A model generated the notes under the pieces. The model was not told the origin of the DNA, made no database searches, and saw nothing but the letters and a program-made list of their open reading frames with translations. DNA of 64,000 nucleotides from assembly GCA_030429705.1 (NCBI GenBank), contig JAUIES010000001.1:682001-746000 (forward strand), given 5' to 3'. The position numbers and the translations under genes are program-made. Positions 1-7,813 of the stretch are shown piece by piece (position 1 is the stretch's first letter; each line of letters starts with the position of its first letter). This DNA is from Phycisphaerae bacterium (lineage in GTDB: Bacteria; Planctomycetota; Phycisphaerae; Phycisphaerales; UBA1924).

Positions 1-75
1 ACGATAGACACAGGTCAGGGCTGCTTGATATGCTTCGGGCCTGACGAACCGAGGGTTTCGTAGAGAAGGGGAACA

Positions 76-2352
76 ATGATGGACTTTCGTACTGGGCTCA
101 TGGCCTCGGTTTTGGTCACGACAGCGGGCGCGGCGATGGCCGACGAAGATTACCGCAAACTTCTTGATCTTCAGCCACCGGTTCTCGGACCGATCTGGCA
201 CGAAGGTGATGTGTTCGCTCGCAACACCGGATTCCCCGCGAGCGGCGTTTCGCTGCTGTCGTGGGTCCCAATCAACAACTTCGGCGGTAATCACTCATCC
301 GCCAATGATTGCTGGGGTTATGTGTCGCCGAGTGGGCGCGAATATGCGATCCTGGGTCTCGAACGAGGATTCGGGTTTGTCGAGGTGACCGACCCGGCGA
401 ACCCGGTCGTTATTGAAACGATTTCCGGACCGACGAGCCTTTGGCATGATGTCAAGGTGATCGGGTCGTACGCCTATGGCGTGTCGGAAGGTGGGTCCGG
501 CATTCAGGTCATGGATATGTCTGATATTGACAACGGCAATGTCACGCATGTGCGTAATTGGCAGTCGAGCGGGCACTCATCAACCCACAATATTGTTGCG
601 AACCCTGACGCCGGCACGCTGTATCTCGTCGGTGCGAATATCGGGAATGGCGGATTGATCAATTTGGATCTTTCCGATCCGACGCGCCCAACAGTCGACA
701 ACGGCTGGACGGACATGTATATCCATGATGCGTGCGTCGTGTCTTACACCGAAGGGCCGTATGCCGGACGCGATATTGCGTTCTGTTGTTCGGGATTCAG
801 CGGCGGGTTTAGTTCAACTGGATTGCGAATTGTTGATGTCACCGACAAGAACAACATGTTCACCATCGCGACCTTCTTCTATACCACGCCTTCGTATAGC
901 CACCAAGTCTGGGTTTCCGATGATTTGCAGTATGCCTATCTCAATGACGAACTTGATGAGCAGGACGGCCTCGTCTCGGTGACCACGACGCGTGTCATCG
1001 ATATTTCGGACCTGAGCAATCCGTTCCAGGCTGGTACTTTTACCAGCGGCTCATCATCGATCGACCACAACCTGTACTTCAAAGACGGGTATATTTACGA
1101 GTCAAACTACACCAGCGGCCTGCGGGTGTTTGATGCGGCCGACCCGGTGAATCCGACACAGATCGCGTACTTTGACACGGTGCCAACGAATGACAACGCA
1201 GTGTTTCAAGGCACCTGGAGCGTGTACCCATACTTCCCGTCAGGCACCGTGATTCTCAGCGACATGTCGCAGGGGCTATTCGTGGTTCGTGTTGATGCGA
1301 TCAACAACGATCGTATTGATGTGCAGATTGCGGGTTCGGCACCTTCAACAGTCGATCCAGCGGGGGGGACTGAGATTCGAGTCAATGTAACGCCGTACGG
1401 TGACGCGAGTGTCGTTGACGGTTCGGTCATGTTGTTCATGGATGATGGCAACGGCGGCAACTTCGAAGTCACCGGCATTGAGGAATCTCCGGGCCAGTTC
1501 CTGTTCAACACGCCTCCAATCGCGTGCGGCTCAACCGTGTCGTATTACATCAGCGCCGATTCAGACCTTGGCGAGACATTTGTGTCTCCGGTCGGTGCGC
1601 CGAGCTCGACCTACACCGCTGCGGTCGCCAGCAGTGAAGCCATCGCGTTTGACGACAACTTTGAATCGAACATGGGGTGGACGACCTCGTCCAATGCAAG
1701 TGATGGGCAATGGGGACGCGGCGTACCGGCCGGAAATGCCGACCGTGGCGATCCGGGTGCCGACTTTGATGGCTCGGGCCGATGCTATCTCACGGACAAT
1801 GTCGCAGGGAACTCCGATGTTGATGACGGGACAGTGACGCTGACTTCTCCGATGATGGATGCCCGTGGCACCGAGTCATATATCAACTATGCACGGTGGT
1901 ATTCAAATACCGCAGGCAATGCGCCACAGGCCGATGTGTTCATCGTTGAAGTGTCGAACAATGGCGGGTCATCATGGACCAATCTAGAGACCGTGGGACC
2001 AAGTGGCACAGAGGTCTTTGGCGGCTGGGTTGACAAGAGTTTCCGTATCAACGATGTCTTTGCCACGCCGACTGATCAATTCCGCATTCGATTCATGGCT
2101 TCGGATCTCGGTGACGGGTCTGTTGTCGAAGCCGCGGTTGATGCCGTTTCGATCGTGTCGTACACCTGCGAAGATCCGCCATCCTGCGCAGCTGACTGGA
2201 ACAACGACGGCTCGGTCAACTTCTTCGATGTGCAGGCGTTCCTCGGGGCGTTCTCGAGCGGCGACATGGCAACAGACCTGACGGGTGAAGGCACACTCGA
2301 TTTCTTCGATGTGCAGGCATTCCTGGGGCTGTTTGCAGCAGGTTGTCCTTGA
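76..2352 (+). CDS. Secreted choice-of-anchor B-like (LVIVD repeat) protein with dockerin-like C-terminus
   Basis: Predicted exported surface or extracellular protein of 758 residues; the ligand is unknown. Residues 1-22 look like a signal peptide ending AAMA before DE. Residues ~60-420 carry LVIVD-type beta-propeller repeats, for example 'RVFDAADPVNPTQIAYFD', as in choice-of-anchor B family proteins. Residues ~540-700 look like a beta-rich jelly-roll module. The last ~54 residues start and end with Cys and hold two dockerin-like repeats, each with an FFDVQAFLG core after an acidic loop. The start follows an AAGGGG Shine-Dalgarno; ATG codons at 76 and 79 are both possible. A strong hairpin follows the gene. 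Fold assignment is confident, function is not. Confidence 0.8.
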   Translation: MMDFRTGLMASVLVTTAGAAMADEDYRKLLDLQPPVLGPIWHEGDVFARNTGFPASGVSLLSWVPINNFGGNHSSANDCWGYVSPSGREYAILGLERGFGFVEVTDPANPVVIETISGPTSLWHDVKVIGSYAYGVSEGGSGIQVMDMSDIDNGNVTHVRNWQSSGHSSTHNIVANPDAGTLYLVGANIGNGGLINLDLSDPTRPTVDNGWTDMYIHDACVVSYTEGPYAGRDIAFCCSGFSGGFSSTGLRIVDVTDKNNMFTIATFFYTTPSYSHQVWVSDDLQYAYLNDELDEQDGLVSVTTTRVIDISDLSNPFQAGTFTSGSSSIDHNLYFKDGYIYESNYTSGLRVFDAADPVNPTQIAYFDTVPTNDNAVFQGTWSVYPYFPSGTVILSDMSQGLFVVRVDAINNDRIDVQIAGSAPSTVDPAGGTEIRVNVTPYGDASVVDGSVMLFMDDGNGGNFEVTGIEESPGQFLFNTPPIACGSTVSYYISADSDLGETFVSPVGAPSSTYTAAVASSEAIAFDDNFESNMGWTTSSNASDGQWGRGVPAGNADRGDPGADFDGSGRCYLTDNVAGNSDVDDGTVTLTSPMMDARGTESYINYARWYSNTAGNAPQADVFIVEVSNNGGSSWTNLETVGPSGTEVFGGWVDKSFRINDVFATPTDQFRIRFMASDLGDGSVVEAAVDAVSIVSYTCEDPPSCAADWNNDGSVNFFDVQAFLGAFSSGDMATDLTGEGTLDFFDVQAFLGLFAAGCP

Positions 2353-2426
2353 TGACGGATGAACAGATATATTGAGGTTTTTGCCTCATCGCAAATGAAT
2401 GCCTGAGTTGATCAGGCGATCTTCAT

Positions 2427-2485
2427 AGTGGCTTCAAGTTTCGATGCCTTCGGGCCTCGTGCTTGAAGCCACTGGCGTTTTGTCA
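2427..2485 (+). terminator. Strong hairpin, probable transcription terminator
   Basis: AGTGGCTTCAAG at 2427-2438 pairs perfectly with CTTGAAGCCACT at 2462-2473 (12 bp). The loop contains a nested GCC-TTCG-GGC mini-hairpin, and a short GTTTTG tract follows. It lies 75 bases after the upstream gene, so it is read as its terminator. The T tract is weak, so another structural role is possible. Confidence 0.55.
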
Positions 2486-2746
2486 TAAGTCATTTTCGAA
2501 CAGTTGATTGTTATTGCTGTTGTCACACCTGTTCTGCACGATCGCTGATAGTCGGGAGCAAGGCCAAGGTCGTTCATGGCTTCAAACGCCATCGCATTGT
2601 GCACGGAGCATGCGTCGCTGTTCAGTTCGGCAAGTTCTGCAGATCCACAAAGCGGATAAATTGATGTGGAATACCTCTCTGCCATTGGTCGATGGCAAGA
2701 AGCGTGAATATACTGGAATTCTGATTTATGGATAATCTTGTCTGTT
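2486..2746. other. Intergenic stretch upstream of the octaheme/NrfD operon
   Basis: No coding region is convincing here: the short frames on both strands have no recognisable domain and poor codon patterns. It should contain the promoter of the downstream respiratory operon. An AT-rich stretch around 2705-2745 is compatible with that, but no clear -35/-10 pair was identified. Confidence 0.4.
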
Positions 2747-3487
2747 ATGTCTGTTCAACCGCTTCATTCGTCGTCGAACGCTTCCGATCCACACGGATCG
2801 GGTGGTTCTTTGAGCGGATATCTGATCGGCTTGTGGTTTCTCGTGCTGGCGGCGATTCTCTGGTTCGGCTCACTCGATCTTGAGACGCCCGCGGCTCCGA
2901 CGCCCGCGTTTGATCGAGCGGCCCTCGATTTCGGCCCGCGCCGGACGATGATGCTGGACCCACCGACAACGAATATCGCCGGGTTTGATCAGCAGTGCAG
3001 CGCATGCCACAACTTGTTCAAGTCCAACTGGGATGGTTCGAGGCCGCTGTCGCAGCACACAGCAATCGACTTGCGGCACGGGCTGAACGACAGGTGTTCG
3101 AATTGTCATTCTGACGACAATCGCGACAAGTTGGCGACCTATGACGGCCGGGAGTTGCCCTTTGCTGATGTTGTTACGCTATGTGCATCGTGTCATGGTC
3201 CGATCGTGCGTGACTGGAACCGCGGAACACATGGCAAGACACTCGGTTCATGGCAACGGACTTCGCCGGACTTCCAGCGTCTGGCGTGCACTTCGTGCCA
3301 CGATCCACACCACCCCGCGTATGAACCGATGAAGCCACTGCCTGGTCCGCACACGCTTCGGATGACTGAGCCGTCGTCTGACCACGGTTTGCACGATGAG
3401 CCGAGCAACAACCCGCTTCGTCGAAACTGGAGTATCCCGGCCGACCACAACGACGACCACTCTGAGAACGGGGGGGACGAAGGATGA
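2747..3487 (+). CDS. Membrane-anchored tetraheme cytochrome c
   Basis: Electron-transfer subunit of 246 residues. One N-terminal membrane segment (~25-41, LIGLWFLVLAAILWFG) places the rest in the periplasm. Four CXXCH heme sites follow: CSACH (~84), CSNCH (~117), CASCH (~146) and CTSCH (~181). The His-rich, acidic tail has no known domain. An upstream TTG at 2738 is in frame, but the ATG at 2747 is preferred. Its stop overlaps the next start (ATGA), so it is coupled to a ferredoxin and an NrfD protein. The set resembles the cytochrome/FeS/NrfD core of Qrc- and Act-type quinone-linked complexes. It most likely passes electrons between that membrane module and the octaheme cytochrome encoded downstream. 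Confidence 0.85.
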   Translation: MSVQPLHSSSNASDPHGSGGSLSGYLIGLWFLVLAAILWFGSLDLETPAAPTPAFDRAALDFGPRRTMMLDPPTTNIAGFDQQCSACHNLFKSNWDGSRPLSQHTAIDLRHGLNDRCSNCHSDDNRDKLATYDGRELPFADVVTLCASCHGPIVRDWNRGTHGKTLGSWQRTSPDFQRLACTSCHDPHHPAYEPMKPLPGPHTLRMTEPSSDHGLHDEPSNNPLRRNWSIPADHNDDHSENGGDEG

Positions 3488-4551
3488 AACTTCCCGTCAT
3501 CGATCAACAGCCGACCTCCACTTGTCATTCGTCATCAGGCGGACGAAACCCGTATGGCGGCCTGTCCCGACCGGGCATGACGCGCCGCAGTTTTTTGCGG
3601 CGTGGTGCTGCAACCACCGGCGGATTGGCTGCACTCGCAGCGTCACTGAGCCCCCTGCGCGATCTTGACAGCGACGATGCGCCGTCGGTTCAGAAGTTTC
3701 TACAAAAGCACTACAAGGAAATGGACGGAGCCGACATGGAGGCGGCTCTCGAACGCATTCGCAATGAAGTCGAGCATCGTTACGAGGTGCGCCCGAACAT
3801 TCGAGACATCAAGCCGATGGATGGTGTCGAGTTTGTGTATGCGTTGAACCTGAGTCGGTGCATTGGTTGCCGCCGGTGTGTGCACGCCTGTGTCGAGGAG
3901 AACAACCAAAGCCGCGACCCCGAGATCCAGTACATTCGTGTGCTTGAGATGCCTCGTGGTTCGATGGATATCGAGGACGGCAACCACCACTACGATCATG
4001 AGACGGTGCCGGACGAGTCTCATTTCTACATGCCGATTCAGTGCCATCAGTGTGCGAATCCCCCGTGCGTCAAGGTGTGCCCTGTCGAAGCCACCTGGCA
4101 AGAACCGGACGGGATTACCGTTGTTGACTACGACTGGTGCATTGGTTGTCGGTACTGTGAAGCCGCGTGCCCGTACTGGGCTCGACGGTTCAACTTCTCC
4201 AAACCAACACTTCCCAAGGCCGATTTGAATCCGGACATGTCGTATCTGTCGAATCGCCCGCGTCAAAAGGGCGTGATGGAAAAGTGTCATTTCTGCCTGC
4301 ATCGGACGCGCGAAGGGCGTATGCCCGCGTGTCTCGAAGTGTGCCCGACGGGCGCTCGCAAGTTTGGCAATGTGCTGGACCCACAAAGCGAAGTGTCGCA
4401 GATTTTGCGCACGAAGCGTGTGTTCGTGCTCAAGGCTGAAGTCGGGACTTTGCCGAGGTTCTTCTATTACTTCGACGAGCGCGACCCGTTTGCCCAATTG
4501 ACGATCGAGAGCGTTGACGCAAAGACTGTATCTGCAGGGAGCGCACCATGA
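3484..4551 (+). CDS. Tat-exported 4x[4Fe-4S] ferredoxin subunit (NrfC/PsrB/HybA type)
   Basis: Periplasmic iron-sulfur subunit of 355 residues. A twin-arginine signal (TRRSFLRR, residues 33-40, then a hydrophobic Ala/Leu stretch) predicts folded export. Four cysteine groups bind four [4Fe-4S] clusters: C126/129/132/136, C187/190/195/199, C219/222/225/229 and C268/271/283/287. The third spacing in the second and fourth groups is the one usual for NrfC/PsrB/DmsB proteins. It overlaps both neighbours by ATGA, giving the order tetraheme cytochrome, ferredoxin, NrfD. By analogy with NrfC-NrfD and PsrB-PsrC it wires the quinone site of the NrfD protein to the multiheme cytochromes. Confidence 0.92.
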   Translation: MKLPVIDQQPTSTCHSSSGGRNPYGGLSRPGMTRRSFLRRGAATTGGLAALAASLSPLRDLDSDDAPSVQKFLQKHYKEMDGADMEAALERIRNEVEHRYEVRPNIRDIKPMDGVEFVYALNLSRCIGCRRCVHACVEENNQSRDPEIQYIRVLEMPRGSMDIEDGNHHYDHETVPDESHFYMPIQCHQCANPPCVKVCPVEATWQEPDGITVVDYDWCIGCRYCEAACPYWARRFNFSKPTLPKADLNPDMSYLSNRPRQKGVMEKCHFCLHRTREGRMPACLEVCPTGARKFGNVLDPQSEVSQILRTKRVFVLKAEVGTLPRFFYYFDERDPFAQLTIESVDAKTVSAGSAP

Positions 4552-5816
4552 GGGAATACCTGCGATTCCTGTCGCGCTGCTTTCGCCTGAGTTTCCACGG
4601 CAATTGGCAGTACTACGCGTGGATGCTCGCGTTGACCATCGTCGCACTGGTCGGCTTGAACGCGTACGCCAAACAGATTGTCGCAGGGCTTGCGACGACC
4701 GGCATGACCGATCAGGTTTCATGGGGTTTGTATATCGCCAACTTCACTTACCTGGTTGGTGTGGCTGCTGCTGCGGTGATGCTCGTCATCCCCGTCTACA
4801 TTTACAAGAACCGGGACCTTAGCAACCTCGTTATTCTTGGTGAACTGCTCGCGGTTGCAGCGATCATCATGAGCTTGCTGTTCGTGATGGTTGACCTCGG
4901 TCGCCCGGACCGATTCCATCACCTCTTGCTTCGGTTCAACTTCCCGCAATCGATTCTGACCTGGGATGTCATCGTGCTCAATGTGTATCTGCTGCTCAAC
5001 CTGCATATTTGCGGGTATCTGATTTACTGCAAATATTGCAAGCGCGAGCCGAGCAGGAAATTCTATATACCGTTCGTGTTCATCGCGATTGTGTGGGCGA
5101 TCAGCATTCATACCGTAACGGCGTTTCTGTATTCCGGACTTGGCGGCCGCCCGTTCTGGAACTCTGCGGTGATCGCACCGCGGTTCATCGCGTCTGCGTT
5201 CGCTGCCGGTCCGGCGATCATCATCCTGACGCTGCAGGTGATCCAAAGAGCGACGCGGCATCCGGTTCGACCTGCCGCATTGCAGTTACTTCGCCGCATT
5301 GTCACCGTGGCGTTGAGTATCAATATGTTCCTGCTTGGTTCAGAATTGTTCACCGCGTTTTACACCGGCGGTACGCACGCAGTCTCGGCGAAGTACTTGT
5401 TCTTTGGACTGCATGGATACCACGCATTGGTGCCGTGGATCTGGACGGCGGTCGCACTCAATATGCTTGCGCTAATTGTGCTGTACACGCCGCTGGCCCT
5501 GAAAATGCGATACCTCAACCTTGCGTGCGTCGCGATGGTCATTGGTATCTGGATTGAAAAGGGGATGGGTCTTGTGGTCCCTGCCTTTGTTCCATCGCCG
5601 ATCGGCGAGATTGTCGAGTATTTCCCCACGCTCAACGAGATTCTGGTGTGCCTCGGCATCTGGGCGTTTGGGCTGTTGTTGTACACGATCTTTGTGCGTA
5701 TCACGATCCCTGTGTTGCAGGGACGACTTTTGATTGATGTTGTTTTTCATACCGTTCAACACCAAGTCGCAGCGGAATCGCCTGCGGCACAACCTGTAGT
5801 GGAGGTCGCCTCATGA
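4548..5816 (+). CDS. NrfD/PsrC-family quinone-interacting membrane protein
   Basis: Integral membrane subunit of 422 residues with about eight to ten hydrophobic helices from residue ~22 to ~400, and no cofactor motif. NrfD/PsrC proteins bind menaquinol or menaquinone and hand electrons to, or take them from, a partner FeS protein. Features such as 'MVDLGRPDRFHHLLLRFNFP' in the third to fourth helix region match this family. It is locked between the ferredoxin and the octaheme cytochrome by ATGA overlaps at both ends, so equal translation is expected. The length agrees with the long NrfD subtype found in alternative-complex-III-like and Qrc-like systems. Confidence 0.9.
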   Translation: MREYLRFLSRCFRLSFHGNWQYYAWMLALTIVALVGLNAYAKQIVAGLATTGMTDQVSWGLYIANFTYLVGVAAAAVMLVIPVYIYKNRDLSNLVILGELLAVAAIIMSLLFVMVDLGRPDRFHHLLLRFNFPQSILTWDVIVLNVYLLLNLHICGYLIYCKYCKREPSRKFYIPFVFIAIVWAISIHTVTAFLYSGLGGRPFWNSAVIAPRFIASAFAAGPAIIILTLQVIQRATRHPVRPAALQLLRRIVTVALSINMFLLGSELFTAFYTGGTHAVSAKYLFFGLHGYHALVPWIWTAVALNMLALIVLYTPLALKMRYLNLACVAMVIGIWIEKGMGLVVPAFVPSPIGEIVEYFPTLNEILVCLGIWAFGLLLYTIFVRITIPVLQGRLLIDVVFHTVQHQVAAESPAAQPVVEVAS

Positions 5817-7270
5817 AACGACAAATGTGGTGGAACAGATTCTGTGCTTCAGGTGCACTGGCTGCGTTGAGTTGCGGCGCACTTGGACAGGCCTTTGGTC
5901 CGGCGGAACTGAGCACGCAGACCAAGGAATGTCTGGAGTGTCACCAGAAGATTGATCACGGGTTGTATCAGCAATGGGGTGAAAGCAAGCACTATGGCGC
6001 GAATGTTGGTTGTTATGAGTGCCACACCGCGAACGAAGGCGACCCCGACGGATGGATGCACGAGGGCTATCGCATCTCCGTTCTGGTGACGCCCAAAGAC
6101 TGCGGTCGGTGCCACACCAAGGAAGCAGCCGAGTTCACCGCGTCACACCACGCCAAAGCCGGACGCATCCTTGGCTCACTCGACAATGTGCTCGCTGAAG
6201 TCGTCGAAGGCAATCGAGGGATGGTGACACCTGGATTCCCGGATGGTGTCGCGGCTTCGGCTGTGAACGGGTGCTGGCAATGCCATGGTTCCGAGGTCAA
6301 AGTCCTCGCGAATGGGCGTCTTGACCCGGCGACTTACCCAAACAGTGGCATCGGCCGAATCAACCCGGACGGATCCGAAGGCACCTGTAACGCGTGCCAC
6401 CTGCGGCACGAGTTTGATGTCGCCCAGGTGAGGCACCCCGACACTTGCGGCAAGTGTCACCTCGGTCCTGACCATCCTCAAAAAGAAGTCTACGAAGAGT
6501 CAAAGCACGGCATCGCGTTCTTCGCCAATGAAGACGAGATGAACATGGATTCATCCAAGTGGATTGTCGGGCAGGACTACTGGGCTGCCCCCACCTGTGC
6601 GACCTGCCATATGTCCGCGACGGAATCGATGCCCGTGACCCACGATGTCGGGATGCGCATTTCTTGGAACAATCGTCCGGCTATTTCTGTGCGTCCGGAA
6701 GTATCGGATGCGAAGATGGGGTTGCCGGGCGCGAATGTGCCTTGGCAGGTACGCCGCGCCAACATGCAGAATGTGTGTACCGCGTGTCACGAGACGCAGT
6801 GGGTTGAAAATTTCTATGTGCAGTACGATGCGTTGATCGAACTGTACCGCGTGAAGTTCGGCGAACCCGGCTTGGCGCTCTACAAGCTTGCCAAGCCGCT
6901 GATGAAGCCTGTGGCGTTTGGGAACAAGATCGACTTCATCTGGTTCGAGATCTGGCACCACGAAGGGCGTCGTGCCCGGCACGGTGCAGCGATGATGGCA
7001 CCGGACTACACCCACTGGCACGGCACCTATGAAGTCGCCAAGAAGTTCTACGCTGAATACATCCCTGAACTCGAAGAGCTCGCTGAAAAGCATCTGCACA
7101 GCGATGACGCAGACAAGCGCGATGCTGCTGAAGCGCTGCAGCACAAGCTCGAAGAGGTGCTCAACAGCGAGAACCACCGTTGGTTCGAAGGCAAGATGGA
7201 CCCAGCCGAAGCTGCTCGTCGCAAGGCTGCCAAGGAAGCCTTTGAACAGCGCTACAACAAGGACGACTGA
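5813..7270 (+). CDS. Octaheme cytochrome c, hydroxylamine oxidoreductase-like
   Basis: Likely catalytic subunit, 485 residues, with an N-terminal signal peptide (~1-25). Eight CXXCH sites are visible: residues 40, 67, 97, 154, 192, 212, 262 and 322. There is no CXXCK site, which argues against NrfA and octaheme tetrathionate reductase. A heme-free, helical C-terminal third (~330-485, with a His-rich 'PDYTHWHGTYE' segment) is the HAO-family layout. It is shorter than nitrifier HAO and closer in size to the reductive epsilonproteobacterial HAO group. Whether the Tyr that cross-links the P460 heme is present needs an alignment. That residue separates hydroxylamine oxidation from nitrite or hydroxylamine reduction. 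Coupling to an NrfD/FeS module hints at the reductive direction (inference). Confidence 0.85.
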   Translation: MKRQMWWNRFCASGALAALSCGALGQAFGPAELSTQTKECLECHQKIDHGLYQQWGESKHYGANVGCYECHTANEGDPDGWMHEGYRISVLVTPKDCGRCHTKEAAEFTASHHAKAGRILGSLDNVLAEVVEGNRGMVTPGFPDGVAASAVNGCWQCHGSEVKVLANGRLDPATYPNSGIGRINPDGSEGTCNACHLRHEFDVAQVRHPDTCGKCHLGPDHPQKEVYEESKHGIAFFANEDEMNMDSSKWIVGQDYWAAPTCATCHMSATESMPVTHDVGMRISWNNRPAISVRPEVSDAKMGLPGANVPWQVRRANMQNVCTACHETQWVENFYVQYDALIELYRVKFGEPGLALYKLAKPLMKPVAFGNKIDFIWFEIWHHEGRRARHGAAMMAPDYTHWHGTYEVAKKFYAEYIPELEELAEKHLHSDDADKRDAAEALQHKLEEVLNSENHRWFEGKMDPAEAARRKAAKEAFEQRYNKDD

Positions 7271-7348
7271 TACCCCCACCTCTTCCCGGTGAAAACTGAG
7301 AAGAGGTTTTGTTCGATTCGTTCATTCTTTTACGATCTGATCATAACC

Positions 7349-7813
7349 ATGCCAAACCGACCGAGTGAAGATGATGGCCGCATCGCGCTGCGTGAGCATG
7401 TCGCCGAGAAAGCGATGGAAGCTCGCGTGAAGCATGGTTTGTGTGTGGATACTGAGGAGATTCTGAAGTTACTCAATGATCGCACGATCGTTCGCTACCC
7501 GGTGGGCATTCGTTTTGACGAAGAGCCTCTTGAACCAGGCGAGTTTGCCTGGCCGATGCCGCTTGGCGATTCGCCGAGCAATGGTTTTTGCCTATTTGTT
7601 CACCCGTATTTCGAGGATCGGCCCGATGCGTGGCCGCTCATCATCGCGTACCACATTCCGTCGATCAACTACGGCGAGATCGTGTCACACGATGAAGCCG
7701 AGTTGTACGGTGCCACGCTGCTGGGACTTGAATCCGAAGACTACTACCAAAGCCTTTGCGAACTCGCGGATGCGTGTGTCTCGCCGACATCAACAAACGG
7801 AGTGTCATCATGA
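7349..7813 (+). CDS. Conserved-looking small cytoplasmic protein in the octaheme operon
   Basis: A 154-residue acidic, soluble protein with no signal peptide, membrane segment, Cys motif or domain that I recognise. Its position between the octaheme cytochrome and the ResB maturation gene, with its stop overlapping the ResB start by ATGA, ties it to the operon. A role in assembly or maturation is possible but unsupported. An upstream in-frame ATG (7289) would add 20 residues. The start used here (MPNRPSEDD) gives a cleaner protein, though no strong Shine-Dalgarno precedes either. Confidence 0.6.
   Translation: MPNRPSEDDGRIALREHVAEKAMEARVKHGLCVDTEEILKLLNDRTIVRYPVGIRFDEEPLEPGEFAWPMPLGDSPSNGFCLFVHPYFEDRPDAWPLIIAYHIPSINYGEIVSHDEAELYGATLLGLESEDYYQSLCELADACVSPTSTNGVSS

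Noticed and set aside
3470-3476. G7 tract (and similar G/C runs elsewhere) as phase-variation switches
   Set aside because: Such runs are frequent in this GC-rich sequence and occur inside conserved genes without surface-antigen context.
3700-4722. Long minus-strand open frame (340 codons)
   Set aside because: It lies opposite the ferredoxin and NrfD genes, whose motifs are unambiguous. Its composition is a His/Arg-rich shadow with no domain.
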